Shown here piece by piece: positions 24,779-38,579 of a stretch of DNA of 64,000 bases. A program made the position numbers and the translations under genes. Every line of letters begins with the position of its first letter. The first letter of the stretch is position 1. The DNA lies in the NCBI RefSeq assembly GCF_011075055.1, contig NC_058139.1, positions 13,475,584 to 13,539,583 on the forward strand, written 5' to 3'. Origin of the DNA: Mangifera indica (taxonomy: Eukaryota > Streptophyta > Magnoliopsida > Sapindales > Anacardiaceae). A model generated the notes under the pieces. It was given only the letters and a program-made list of their open reading frames with translations. It made no database searches and had not been told where the DNA came from.

Positions 24779-27297
24779 AAATGATAAATATGTGCATTCA
24801 TTTTCAAAAAACTATGTAGGTAGAAGGCTTTTGGCAAAACCTTCATCAGATTTGATCATCATTATGTTTGAATTAGATCATTCTTAATATTTAAACGATT
24901 TCAATTATATCTTACTTGAAAACTGATCTTAATTAATTTTAACATTTTAATTGAACAAATGATTTTTTAAAAAGTACACATGTTGATGGATTCAAATGTG
25001 CTAACACCACATTTGCCTTTTATTATTTTTTAATGTTTTATGAAAAGGTGTTTGTAGATTATTATAATTAATTTTAAAAAAAGAATATATATTTTTTTCA
25101 AATATACCCACCAGCGTAATTGACTGGTAACATTTCATCAAATGTATAGTGTGAGACTGCATCAAATATAATACAATAATATATAATTTGTAATAATAAA
25201 AGGTCAATTTAGTTTGATTCAATTCGCTTCTTAAAAAGTAATATGTCATATCAGATGTTAATCACACCCTTATTGATTGGGAGTGCATACATGGGAGGCC
25301 CAAGTAGACTTAGTTTTGAAAGCAAATAATTCTTTTTAAAAATAATTACGTGTCTGTTGTTATAATTTATAATTAAAAGAATAATTGATTATATATTGAT
25401 CGATTCTTGTATGTTTAATATAAAGAGTGATATTATGTATATTTATAATTAATATCACTTTTAGTATTAATAATAATGTATTATCATCTGATTAGGAATT
25501 TCTTTATCATTTATTAAATTTATACTATTTATAAGTACAAGTAGTTTTATTATTATTGAATTATAAATAATCATAATCCAATTTAATTGTTTGACAAATA
25601 ACTTAAAAAGTAAACATAACTTTTATAATTAAACTATCATCATTAATATTTAAATTTATATAATTTATAAATACAGATAATTTTATTATTATTGAATTAT
25701 AAACAGTCATGATCCAATTATAATTGTTTAACAAATAATCCAGATCTAATTATAACATTACTTTATTTGCTATGCTAATTAAATTAGGGTAAAGTAGAGA
25801 TTCAATACATCAGCCATATAAGTAAACATAACTTTTATAGTTCCCTTTTCCATGCTAATCATACTTATCAACGTTAGTATAAGTGTCACCCTGCTGTGAA
25901 TATGTTAGTGTGCCCTACTACAAGTTAGCCTTACTGTGGGCACATGTGCATAAAACAACATATCATACACTCATGAGAAAAATCATGTTTTTCAGGTGTT
26001 CATAAAAACTTCAAAACTCATGGGATCGAGTCCCACATTTATGGCTATTAGACTAAAGTTCCTCGTGAATCTCAAACACCTAAAAGCTTTGGAGAACATA
26101 TCAAATGCACACTGCTAACTCTGATGCTTATAATTGAAATATGTTTTCATGCATCATGTAGACATGCTCAAGCATTCATCAAAATCTCTTCGGCTTGATT
26201 ATGTTTGCACTTTTTTTTTGTGCTAAAGCCATAAATCACACAAAATATAGCTTTTTTACTCACATCACATGTCAAAGACCAGACAAAATATGACACATTT
26301 ATTCATAATTCTCTACTTGTTCATAATTGAAGCCAAATCATAAATCACACAATATAAGACATGGTTATTTATAATGCCCTATTTACTTAATCTTAACTCA
26401 AACCATTGATCACACAATGTATGACTCTCTTACTCAAGTCTTATGGCTATTTGTGCTCTTTAAACTTAAATTAGAACTTAGCATGTAGTTTGTATAATAT
26501 ATCTAACTTCTCTTGGGTCAAAGTACTATAACGGGCATTCCTATATTTATAATAGTCATTTCGTACTATATTAGAGCATGTGTTCTCTTATAGAATGATT
26601 ATTCACTGTTTTGCACCCTTAAACATTCACAAATGCAATGAAACGACTAATTGCAACTTTGGAATAAGTGTTCCATTGTACCCTAGCTATTGAGTGACCA
26701 TTTTTGTCATTGAAACAAACATTATACTGGGTTCCTTCTATCAACTTGTGTTGAATGCCCAAATTGTACTATGGTCATTCAATCATCTCTTCTTATGAAT
26801 TAGCATGCAATAATATCAAGAATACTTCATAATTAGCAAATATAAACTCACAAGTTTTATAATCATAACTTCACATATATTCATGCTCATCGTCACCAAT
26901 TATGCCACCATTTACACTCATTAATCATAAATATCACAAATTAAGCCTTGAATATCATAATTCATAATTCAATATAGAAATTTATACGATTTAATTTGAT
27001 ACGTTTAAAATTTTTTTAAATCATAGTGAAAAAAAAAAAGAGTTTGAAAAAGAATTTAAATCAAACCAAATTATTTTAGGTTTCAAAATAAATTAAACAA
27101 AATTTAAAAAAATACGGTTTAACCCGATTTAAACTTATTAAAAACATTTACTTTCAAATATTTCTTAATAAATAATAATTAAATTATAGTTATTTAGGAT
27201 ATGATATAAACATATAAATTAAATATGAAATACATACACAATAAATAGTTAAAGAAAGTGATAAAATAAATATAAACTTTGTTGCATTTTATTCCCC

Positions 27298-27752
27298 TTT
27301 TTTAGTGTGTAACTGTCATTTTTTAAATTTTTGAGAAACATGTTAAAATTTTAAAAAATTTAAAAAATACCCTTCAACTTTTTTGAATTTCCAAAAATCC
27401 CCTAAAAAATTATTAACACCCCTAAAATTAAAAAATATATATTTTACCCCTAAACATATGATTATATATCATTGACAATACTATCTATATTTGTATTTGT
27501 AAAAAATTTTAATTTTTATTTGAAATTAATATAAATTAGGGATACAAAAAATTATTGAATAAAAATTTGGAGACAAAGTGTTATTTAGCTTGAAGTTTTT
27601 TCTTTCTTTCTAACAATTTTATTTTAAAAAAAAACAAATTTTTTTAATAAATTTAACATATAGGTGAGGAAATGATTTTTTTTTTTTAAACTTAAAGGGT
27701 GGGAATATGTCATTTCATCAAACCTTAGGTGAGAAATAATCATTTGGCGTAT
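27298..27752. repeat. MULE-like dispersed repeat (copy in duplication 1)
   Basis: Runs from 'gtgtaactgtcattttttaa' to an end whose complement reads GCCAAATGATTATTTC, then ACCTAAGGTTTGATGAAATG. It belongs to the family with copies at 31603-32056, 50335-51477, 52688-53615 and 63126-63568. Its terminal sequence resembles the Mutator-like elements at 59961-60702 and 62106-62876. No coding sequence. Confidence 0.6.
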
Positions 27753-28774
27753 ATGAATTTATAAAAATACCGTTACTGTTTGGTTTGTTTTGAAAACCGC
27801 TTAAATCACAACTCAAATCATAAACTATTTTTCCAAAATTTATTGAACCAAACTAAATCATTTTATATACTAAACTAAACCGTAATTTTTAATAGTACAA
27901 TCAGATTTTATAGTTTGAATTGAATTATAAATACCCCTAATTCAACAACATACATTTAAATTTTAGGACCATTTGCATGCTTATTTCATCACAATTTCAT
28001 AATTAACATAGATGAAAAAATCCTACTTGTCTTCCGTGGATGGTTAAATCTTGAAACTTTATCTTCTATTTCTTGATATGGAACACTTAGGGGCTTAAAA
28101 CTCTTGATCTCTCTCCCTCCATGAGGGAAAATATGAAATGTTGTGTACAACTTTTCACTTGAAAATGAAGCTCCTTTATATAAAATTTAAGTTCGTAACT
28201 GAAGAACAACTATTCCATCAAGATGGTTGTTCTCCACTTAAAACTATTTTGAACCATGCGTCCCTCCCTTTTGGAACCATGTCCTAGACCACGAAATGAG
28301 TGTTCTACCAATTGTAATGGTTGTTCTACTCCTTTTTAATGCTTAAATGAATTATTTAGCTTAAATTACTTGAGTGACCAAAAGGCATTTAGGATATACT
28401 TGTGGATGTTACAAATCCACAACTAGATTATTCATATAAGCTATCTTAGACGTGCCAATAATCCAATAATTTGGATTAAATAAGCAACATTAAAGAGACA
28501 ATACATATGTTGAGAAAGTATAAAATCAAAAGATCAATAAATCTTCAAGACACAAAATAGAAATAAATATTTAAACAATTGGGCCACAAAAAAGTCCAGT
28601 ACAAAAACAATTGGGCTTCAGCTCATTTCACATTGGATTGGAAAAGAATTTTTAGCTCACCTAATTAGATGAGGGCTAAAAATCAATTTTCCTTTTCCTT
28701 TTTAACATTTTGTTGCACTTCTTAAACGTAATTTGTTTGGTTGTAATTTATATGAAAGAATTGAAAGTTCTTAA

Positions 28775-28938
28775 ACTATGTATATAAATAATATGTACCA
28801 TTTTATACATAAATAATAATATATCACTATATAATTGGATGTTATTTTATCTCGAATTTAAAATTATCCAATCATATAATAACATATTATTATTTATGTA
28901 GAAAATTATGTATATTATTTATACATATAATATTACTC
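28775..28938. repeat. Palindromic AT-rich MITE-like element
   Basis: Left end ACTATGTATATAAATAAT and, in complement, right end GAGTAATATTATATGTATAA frame a palindromic AT-rich body. It is the duplicate-copy partner of 24616-24778. Confidence 0.65.
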
Positions 28939-31602
28939 AAAAGATAAGTATGTGCATTCATTTTCGAGAAACTATGTAGATAGAAGAAGGATCTTAAATA
29001 TACCCACGAGGATAGAGTAACATTTCATCAAACGTATAATAAGAGGTTGCACCAAATATAATATAATAATATATAATTTATAATAATAAAAATTTAATTT
29101 AATTTAATTTAATTCGGTCTGGAGAGAGTAATTTAGTTGTATCAAACGGGAAGATAGTATCTCTCTCTTTCATATGGAATCCTTTTCTATTTGAGTATCC
29201 CACATAACTAAATAAAATTGCTACAAATATATTGATAACATCATCAAGTTATATATAAAATGACATGACAATTGGAATACAAAGGTAAAAATTTATAATT
29301 CACTAAGCTTAAGTGTGTGAAAGTGGAAGAATGAGAGACAGTTTTGGGGTTTAACCAACTAGGATACAACGTGAATTTTAAAATTCATCAAAGGACTTGA
29401 TTAGAAAGGTAAAAAATTCATTAAAGCGAATATTCCAAAAATAATAAAAAGTTAATCTTACTAACTTTTGGATTATGACTTAAATAATCTAAAAATATGA
29501 TTATAATCTTGTGAACACACCTCTCTTCAAATAGTTATCTTCAAGAATAATACATATCGAAAGAAGAAGTGATAAACTTAGCTTGTATCATGCATCATTC
29601 TCATAAAACTTAGAGTAATAAAACATCATTTATATTCTCTTTCAAGAGAGTGCAAAAAGTGTTCATAATAATCTAAGATATTAAACATCTAATGGGTTAC
29701 ATTATGTGTAAATCGTAGAAACTTATAACAAAAACATAAAACATTATCTCTTGACACAATCCCACTTATGCAACACCCTTGTTGACCGCAACCACCACAC
29801 TTATCTTATACCTACCAAACACAAAAAATTAATAATAAGAAATAAACACTTCATAAGTAAGTGATTTTTTAGATATCTTCACTTGTTGTCTCATACTTAA
29901 TTTTTTTTTTCTCTGTCAGCTTAAATATCCTTTCATATAACTATCGTCATCTAGGGTACTAACTCATAACCCTATTTGTGATGACATGATATGTAATACA
30001 TGGTAAAAATCATTTTTAAACATCGTGAAAACATTTAAAGAACTTTTATTGAAAACTTTACTTTATGCCATAATCATGTGAGTAAACATAACTTTTGTAG
30101 TCCCTTTTAACATGTTAATCAAATTTATCACTCCATTATAAGTGTTACCTTGCTGTGATTATGTTCACATGCTCTAATGCAAGCTAGCCTTACTATGGGC
30201 ACAAATGCAAAAGACAACTTACAAGTGTTCCTTCAAAACAACCCTTATGATAACATATACTATACTCATGAGAAAAAACATGTTTTTTGGGTGTTCATAA
30301 AAACTTCAAAACTCGTGGGATCGAGTCCCACACTCATGGCTATTGGACTAAAGTTCCTCATAAATCTCAGACATCCTAAAGCTTTGGAAGACACATCAAA
30401 TGCACATAGCTAACTCTCGTGCTTACAATTGAAATATGTTTTCATGCATCATGTAGACATGCTCAAACCTTCATCAAAATCTCATAGGCTTTCACATCTT
30501 TTATGCTAAAGCCATTAATCACACAAAATTAGCTTTTCTACTTGTATCTCATGTTAGAGATCACACAAGATATGACACATTTATTCACAATTCTTTACTT
30601 ATTCATAATTGAAGCCATAAATCACATAACATACATGGTTATTCATAATGCCCTACTTACTTATTCCTAACTCCAGCCATTGATCACACAATATATGACT
30701 CTCTCACTCATATCCCATGACAACTAACTTGTACTCTTTTGACTTAAATTAGAACTTAACATGTTGTTTGTATAATGTCTTTAACTTCTCTTGGGTCAAA
30801 GTACTAGAATAGACGTTCCTATATCTGGAACAATCACTCGATGCTAATTAGAATATATGTTCCCTTATGGAATGATTGTTCACTCTTATATCCTTAAGCA
30901 TTCACAAATGCGGTGGAATGACTAATCACAACTTTGGAATAAGTGCTCCATTGTACCCTAGCTATTGAATGACCATTTTTGTCATTGAAATGGGCCATAT
31001 GTTGGGTTTGTTCTATCAACTTGTGTTTAATGCCCCAATTTTACTATGGTCATTCAATCACCCCTTCTCATAAATTAGGATGCAATAATATCTAGAATAC
31101 TTCATAATTGGAAAATATAAACTCTCAAGTCTCATAATCATAAGTTCACACATATTCATGCTCAACATCACCAATTATGCCATCATTTACACTCATTAAT
31201 CATGAATATCACAAATTAAGCCTTTAATATCATAATTCATAATTCAATATAAGGGTGTGCATGATCTTGTGTGGTACAGTCTAAGAATTTTTTCAAACTA
31301 GATTGAAAAAAACGCTTTGAGAAAAAATTAAACCAAACAAAACTATTTTAAATTTCAAACCAAATTAAACAAAACTGAAAAAATATAATTTAATTTAGTT
31401 TGGATTACAGCTTGAACATATTATAAACATTTACTTCCAAATATTTCTTATTTAATAAATAACAATTAAATTATAGTTATTTAGGATATGATATAAACAT
31501 ATAAATTGAATATGAAATAAATACACAATAAACATGTGAAGAAAATGACAAAATAAATATAAACAATAAGTAGTGTAAACCTTTTTGTTGCATTTTATTC
31601 AA

Positions 31603-32056
31603 TTTTTTTGGGTGTAACTATCATTTTAAAAATTGTTAGGGGCATACTAAAATTTTAAAACTTTTCAAAAGTACCTTCAAATTTTTTAAATTTCCAAAAA
31701 TCCCCTGAAAAATTATTAACATCCCTAAATTTGAAAAAAAAATATTGTTTACCCTTAAACATATGAGTATATGTAATTGACATTGTTGTCTATATTTGCA
31801 CTTGTAAAAATTTTTAATTTTTATTTGAAATTAATTTAAATTAGAGATACAAAAAATTATTGATTAAAAATTTGGAGACAAAGAGTTATTTAGCTTGAAG
31901 TTTTTTTTTTCTTTTCAACAATTTTTAAAAAAAAATTAACAAAATTTTTTAATAAATTTAACAGATAGGTAGGGAAATGACTTGTTTACAAACTTAAATG
32001 GTGAGAATATGTCTTTTTATCAAATCTTGGGTCGAAAATAGTCATTTGGCCTATAT
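31603..32056. repeat. MULE-like dispersed repeat (copy in duplication 2)
   Basis: Partner of 27298-27752 through the tandem duplication, with the same internal blocks ('tttccaaaaatcccct', 'aatttggagacaaag', 'ttagcttgaagttt') and the same GCCAAATGACTATTT-type end in complement. Confidence 0.6.
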
Positions 32057-33065
32057 GATATTTACAAAAATACGGTTTACGATTTGGTTTAATTTGAAAA
32101 CCGCCTAAATTATAATCCAAATCGTAAACTTTTTTTTTCAAAATTTATCAATTTAAACTAAATCAATTTATAAACAAAACTAAAATATAATTTTTAACAG
32201 TTTGGTTTGATTTTATGGTTTGAACCGAATTATGAACATCCTTAATTCAACATCATATATTCAAATCTTAGGAACATTTGCATGCTTATTTCATCACAAT
32301 TTCATAATTAATATAAGATGAAAAATCTTACTTGTTTTCCGTATATAGTTAAATCTTCTAGCTTGATCCCTTGTTTCTTGATCTGGACCATTTAGGGCCT
32401 TGAAACTCATGATCTATCTCCCTCTATGCTGGAAAATATGAAATGTTGTGTACAACTTTCACTTCAAAATGAAGCTCCCTTATATAAAATTCTAGTTTGT
32501 AATTGTAGGAACAAGCATTCTATCAAGTTTGTTTTCCTCCACTTAAAACCATTTTGAATTGTGCATCCCTCCCTTTCATAACCATGGCCTAGACGACCAA
32601 ATGAGCGTTCTATCAACTGGAATAGTTGTTCTATCTCTTTTTAATACTTAAATGAATTATTCAACTTAGATTATTTGAATGGCCAAAATGTCTTTTTAAC
32701 ATATTTGTGGGTGTTATAAATCTAAGACTAGATTATTCATATAAACCATCTTAGACATGCCAATAACCCAATAATTTGGATTAAATATGCAACATTAAAC
32801 AGAGAATTCATATGTTAAGAGAGTATAAAATCAAAAGATCATGAAATACGTTTTTGAAATATTGTACTCAATCTTCAAGACACAAAATAGAAATCAATAT
32901 TTAAACAATTAGGCCATAAAGAAGTCCAGTACAAAAAAATTGGGCTTCAGCTCATTTCACATAGGACAGGGAAATAATTTTTAGCTCACCTAATTAGATG
33001 AGGGCTACAAATCAATTTTCCTTTTTCTTTTTCACATATTGTTTCAATTCTTAAACCTAATTTAT

Positions 33066-33755
33066 TTGATTCTGCAAGCATTATTGAAGGGAATGTCCCC
33101 TTTTTCAAAAACCATCACAAATACAACATGAAGAAATTGGAGCATTGTCTAAGGTTTTTATGCAGGATATTCACCTTGTCTTGTAGATAAATGATGATTA
33201 GGATTCCTCCTTATCGAATCTTCGGTCAACACGCAAGCATCTATCCTAAGTGGAGCTGAATATGTTTGCCATGCCAGCAGAACGGACTCCACATCTTCAC
33301 AGTCAGAGAGACTCTTATGGTTTTGTTCATGGATCAGACTTTAATGGACTTATTCTGAGAGAAGCTGCTACTTGCAATTGCAGAAATATGCTATTCTTAC
33401 CTTCCCCTTCTGTGCCCACATGGGTTGATATGCCAATAATTAATTTAATAGATACTTGTGATATGAATTTTGGGAGAACGACATCTTAAAAGGTGGGTAT
33501 TGAGATCAAAGGGCCGCACTTGGGGTCCAACATACCATTACTCCATAGCTCTGGTGCCCATACAGGTTGGTCATGCGCTAGCTCCTTGCTAGCCTCAAGG
33601 CTACAATTATAACTGCAATCCTAATATGTCACCATTATGTAGCCCTAACGTGTAGACGGATTGACTGTGTACTATCTTCTTTTTAACCTCAAACTATGAG
33701 TGCAGTTGAGATCTTAACATAACCTGAACATTTCCCAGTTCCTAATTCTTTAAAC
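33066..33755. other. Higher-GC patch with an unexplained short open frame
   Basis: Base composition is visibly less AT-biased than in the flanks. A 79-codon plus-strand frame (33250-33489) contains a mixed, coding-like amino-acid content (for example NMFAMPAERTPHLHSQRDS) without a recognisable domain. It could be an exon fragment captured by a transposon, retrotransposon sequence, or chance. I do not call it a gene. Confidence 0.35.
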
Positions 33756-36490
33756 AAATTAGGTTAAAAAATTTTAATTTTTTTAATAACAAACTTTTTA
33801 AATATAAATCATTTTCTAATTACTAAAACTGAGAATAATATCTCGAATATTTTATTAATAATCTCTTACTTGTGGTGGAGGAATATCATGGGTAAATGAT
33901 AAAAAATATTATAACATATTACATATAACTTAATTTACATAATGTACAATTACAAATATGATATGATATATATACACCATTCATCTACTCGTTCTCAACA
34001 TCCAAGTTCTTAAATTCTTCGAAGATATCTTCTATGACTCGATTCTATAATTTGAAATCAACTTTGACCCAATTTTTTATATATATGATCATCTCGACCA
34101 TGTTTCGGTGTAAATTGGATTGTCTATAATCTAACAAGCATCAACTTGTATTAAAAGTAGATTCTAATACTATAGTCGACACTGAAGGGGTTAGTAGATC
34201 ACGAGTATGACAAAAAAGCACAAGAAAACTTCATATTTTTTTCTTTCCACCATGCCAAAATATCTAATTTCTCATGACCATATCGTTGAACAATTTTTGA
34301 ATAATGATTAATATTGATATAATTATAAAACTCACTATAATTTGAACTCTGACTTGTTAGTTGTTTATATTTATGAAAGAGTGACCATATGCATGAGTTT
34401 TTTCTACTTAAACTAGTAGAACTTACCTCTTGTTTTGAACTTTGTCCAATCCTTTCATATTTATGTTCATAAATGTTATACATTTCCAATATAAATTTTT
34501 TAACATCGTTTATGCAATTAATAGCGGTGGTAATGAACAAATTATCATTAATAGTATCAAATAAATTTTTTACTTATAATACTTTTGCCTTAGGATCTAA
34601 GAAAGTGGCAGTGACATAAAAGAATTTTGTTCTAATATTTTTAAAATTTTTGTGTCATTTGTCTAGATATATTTTGAAAAGTATTATGATACCTATATTC
34701 TTTAAAAATATCATTAATTTTTATCATATTATACAAAATTAAACAAGTTGTTGAATAATATACACCTGAGCATTGGTATGTAGTCGTCTTTACTGACTCT
34801 AACATATTCGTTAAAACCATAACAATCTCCTAACCATGATTTATCAAAAAAATAAGATTTTTTGAATCTTTTGGTTGGATATTGAAGAATCGTATTATAG
34901 GTACATCATACCTTTTGCATGCTTTTAACATAAAATATGTTGAATTCTACTTAGTTTTAACATCTGTTTTTAATTTTTTTCATCTTAACCTTATCGATTT
35001 CCATAATTTATTATATACTTGTATCCGTGATGGGGATGATGAAATATATGCGATGACATGTATAATTGTTGATATCTCATTTTAGTTATACTAAAACCAT
35101 CTTGAGCTATTAAATTAATAATATAACATATACATTTAATATAAATTAATTTTCCATTATATGATTAAACATAATTCAATAACTAAAATCATTATTTTTT
35201 GCATTATAAAAAGTAATTGTAAAAATAGAATTATTAATTTTATATTTATAAAAAATATTTGTTAATACTTGATAAATTGTATGATCACTATACAAATATT
35301 CTAAATTTCTAAATGTAATATCTTTTTTCCTTAATTACTAATTAGAATTAATGTAATGGGTAGTTGTGCATAGGCACACACTGTCTTAACTTGTAGTTAT
35401 CCATAAATTTGAAGTTATTGAAATTATATCATTTAAATTACTAAATTTTTCATTAACTTTTAATTTCATTAATTCATAATTACTAAGGATGTTTGCCGTA
35501 AAAATTCTTTTAAATGTGGGTTTAATACTATTCTGCATTATTCATTTTAATATTTCATCTTTAGCATAAGAAAAATATTGGTCAAAAGCAACAATATACT
35601 TAATCATGTAGCCTTGTATTCTCATTTGATCATATGTGAAAGTGGACATTTGTCCTATTTGTTTGGAGCCACTCAAACCTTCTATTGTATTGGCATTAGG
35701 ACCAATGGATTCGATTAGATGAAAACAAATTGTTTTTGCCTTATAAGCTCCTGTGAAATTTTTTTACAATAATTAGTAATATGTTGGTGAAGAAACCTTG
35801 TGCAACCTAAACTTGCACATGTTAAACATCAACCGCACAAATTACTTTTTCTTTGATCATTTTTTATATTTAATCAAAGTGATCCCACAACATTGAATTT
35901 TGCTTTCTTTTTTTGCTTGTTGGACTTGTGACTGTCTCATTTTTACTTGTTGGTACTCCATCTGTTCCACATTGATCATCAATAATATCATCAACGCCAA
36001 CATGATAATATTTAAATAAACTGAAATCATTTGAACCTTAGATCCATTTGTAAAATCTTTTTGATAAATTAAATTATAACAAAAAATTATAATTAGTTGA
36101 CAAAACTGAAATAAAAACAAAATTATAAACATAAAAAATTATTGTTTGCAAATTCAGAGAGTTTCAAAATGAGAAGTTGATGAGAGAATATGAGATTGAG
36201 AATAATGGAAGATTGAGAGATTGAAAATGTGAGTGTAAATGAAATTTGGGAAAGGAAGGGGGGTATATATAAGAAAAAATAAATTAAAAATTAAAAAAAA
36301 TACTTTTGAAATAGCTACTGGCACTAACAACTGTTCTAGTTGGCTATTGCAAGAAGAAAAAGTTTAAAAAAATTTTCCAACTAGAACAGTGATGGGTTGG
36401 GCCAAACTAACCCACAGGTCGTGCCCTTTTGGACCAAACCATTTTCTCGTGCTTTGGGTCGAGCCAACCATGTTTAGTTTGGAGTGAAAG
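33755..36490 (-). mobile_element. Decayed hAT-family transposon with dead transposase
   Basis: Minus-strand translation across frameshifts gives hAT transposase signatures in order: a BED-finger-like N-terminal piece (about 35865-35905); TSNLWITTS and LCTTTHYINSN (about 35341-35428, a conserved hAT block); VTATFLDPKAKV (about 34579-34615); and the C-terminal dimerisation block LDILAWWKEKN (about 34237-34271) inside a 113-codon open frame at 34199-34540. Ends near 33755-33900 and 36060-36480 match the two ends of the short element at 61204-61949. The transposase is inactive (many stops). Terminal repeats are not cleanly preserved, so the limits are approximate. Confidence 0.82.
36330..36390. 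repeat. 14-bp perfect inverted repeat
   Basis: ACTGTTCTAGTTGG at 36330-36343 pairs perfectly with CCAACTAGAACAGT at 36377-36390 across a 33-nt AT-rich loop. It lies in the right end of the hAT element and may be a subterminal repeat or a later small insertion. Confidence 0.7.
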
Positions 36491-37499
36491 GTTAGGGGTT
36501 GCCAAGTTGTATGTATGATATAATTCTTGATTTTTAAGTTGTAAGACAATTTAGATTTCAGGTTACAATAAGTGTTTATGCGATTTCTCATGACTAATTA
36601 CTATATGTAATTTTGAACCTTATGCAAGATAAGCTAAGATAGTAATGATTAAAATTTGAAAAAACTTTAGTTTGTCTGCTACTATGTAACAATAATTAAA
36701 TCAAAAATATAAATAAGGAAATAAGACACAAAATTTATAATATGGTTTGGCTTAATGGTATGTCTATAGTGTGCTCAGTGATTGATGTGTATTACAATAG
36801 ATTTGTTAGGATAAGCTAGTAGCCTATACAAACTCCCTTGTATGAGTTTTGTCCTTTTTTGCCCAACCTTTTTGCTTCTTTTCTCTCTCAAATGATCTTT
36901 CCTTATTTATAAGACTTACGGAGGAAAATTGTACTCAAATTGGTTGGGTTAAGATTTTGAATCCTAGTGAGATTACAATTGATATTTTCTTATTTCAATT
37001 TAAACAAAAAGGGATATTGTAAATATCATAAATATCTTGGTTATGAAGACAAAAATATCTTATTGATGATATTACAGAGAGAGAAAAAAATCTGTAGCAG
37101 ATTCAAAGTGAATTCTTCTTTTAGAGGGAGTGCAATCTTATCTCATTTTGAGTAGACTTTTCTTTTTCTTGTAAAATAGCAAGTAGAAGTTTTCCAGTTG
37201 CTAATTGCTTGTCATGACAACTTGAATTTATTCGAAGATATACCTTGAATAGAATTCATGCATGCCATAGATTTCCATATAATAATCGCCCCATAGATTT
37301 TGGATTGCAAAAGGGTTTCAAGAACTTCGAAATTTTTTTTTTTATATGAAAGGGATTTTTCCACATGGAGATTTCTTGCATCTTCAAGATTATGACATTG
37401 CCATTATTATGATTCTATAAACTTTGAGCTATTATGATTCTATATACTTTGAGTGGTATATCCATTTTATCATTTCCTTTCCAGGTAGAACACATTAGT
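36491..37499. other. Intergenic, nothing recognised
   Basis: No gene or repeat assigned. A short frame (36967-37155 plus) lacks any domain. The lower-coordinate flank of the copia remnant may begin near 37450. Confidence 0.35.
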
Positions 37500-38390
37500 C
37501 GTGCACTATTTATATTTCGGATGACCAACATGTGTCTACGAATTAAATCAAATGGCTATGATGAATTCCTCTTCATTCATTTTAAATAAAAATCTTAGTT
37601 TGTTTAAGCAAACACAAATAAATCATCAAAACACTAATGTAGTCTTTAATTTCTATTATTAGCCTAATGGACAAACTTAAATAACTAGAACATACAAATA
37701 AAAAAGCTACGCTTGTTCTATCTCCAACATGTAGGTCCACCTCTTCTCAATTAAGTAGTCTACTCTACCTTAGATCTTGTACATTAGTGCAAATGTTAGA
37801 TCCATATTTAGTGTCCATCACCCAAGATGAAACATGAGATAAATTGATCTCAATCATAAATATACCTAAAGAAGAATCATCTAACTTCTTATTCTTGTTT
37901 GCTCAGAAGGTCTTATAATGTCTCCTCCAATGGTTGGACTTGTTATAGTAAAAACATACTACCTTCCCATCCTTCTTCCTAATGTCGCCAACAAGTTGTA
38001 ACCAAATTGAGTTTTTGCCTGAGGTTTGGGCTTGAGCTTAGACTTGTACTTGGTTTTAGCCTTACTCTTTGCCTTACCATTACCTACTCTAACATTGACT
38101 AGGAGTACAAGCGTAGACTTCTTGATGTTCAGCTTCACAGTCCTTATATTTCTTCCAAATAGAATACTTAAGGTTTAATTGTTTAACATTATTAGCTCCT
38201 AATTCATCGTTCGTGAAAACAAAAGGATTAGTACAAAAAATAAGACCTGTGAGATGGTCTTCTAATTCAAGAACTCCAACAGAAAATAGTACTTGAGCTT
38301 GCCAATAACAATATTTGTCTTCAATGAGCTTCAAATTTATAGGTTGAAGATTGGAGACTAGAAAATTTCTAAGTCCATGAAACATTTAAT
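37500..38390 (-). pseudogene. Ty1/copia gag-protease remnant
   Basis: Minus-strand reading from high to low coordinates gives copia gag pieces. A 98-codon frame at 38089-38385 includes 'YCYWQAQVLFSV' and 'LEDHLTG', the WxxQV and LxxHLxG pattern of copia gag. A zinc-knuckle remnant CFYYNKSNHWRR lies at about 37921-37960, with the second Cys already lost. SSWVMDTKYG at about 37801-37840 corresponds to the protease active-site region, where DTG has become DTK. Stops and frameshifts elsewhere show it is dead. Integrase and RT are not recognisable below 37500. Confidence 0.75.
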
Positions 38391-38579
38391 AAGTGGCAAG
38401 TTCAAAATTAAAGCCTTTGTAAGTGCATTAAACAATTTTGGAAATGACAAGTTTCTCATTAATATTTGTCGAATAGCTCTCATACCATATGAATTTGTAA
38501 ATTAGAGAAAGTAAAACAAAATTGAAAAAGAGTCATAAGACTTTCATTTACAAAAAAATAATATGTTTACAGATTGATT
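38391..38579. other. Short spacer
   Basis: AT-rich, no motif recognised; may be the leader of the copia remnant. Confidence 0.3.

Larger units (their letters stand above)
24600..28745. repeat. Large tandem duplication, copy 1
   Basis: Collinear with 28746-33065. Matching landmarks in order are: a palindromic MITE (24616 and 28775); a 'acatttcatcaaa(t/c)gtata' block (25128 and 29015); 'aacataacttttatag' (25826 and 30087); a 'gggatcgagtccca' block (26022 and 30318); the MULE-like repeat (about 27298 and 31603); and 'cacctaattagatgagggct' near the end (28658 and 32988). Offsets vary from about 3.9 to 4.3 kb, so indels have accumulated, mainly 29.2-30.0 kb being private to copy 2. No coding sequence was seen in either copy. 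Confidence 0.8.
28746..33065. repeat. Large tandem duplication, copy 2
   Basis: Second, directly oriented copy of the segment at 24600-28745. It begins with a MITE (28775-28938) and ends near 'cttaaacctaatttatttgat' at about 33065. It carries extra sequence at about 29150-30050, in which a stretch near 29760-29830 resembles the LTR-like family at 38900-38970. Visible substitutions and indels are frequent, so the duplication is old. Confidence 0.78.

Noticed and set aside
26018..26036. tRNA B-box-like GGGATCGAGTCCCA (also at 30316-30330), suggesting a tRNA or SINE
   Set aside because: No A box or cloverleaf lies at the right distance upstream. The motif is inside the tandem duplication and is a small palindrome.
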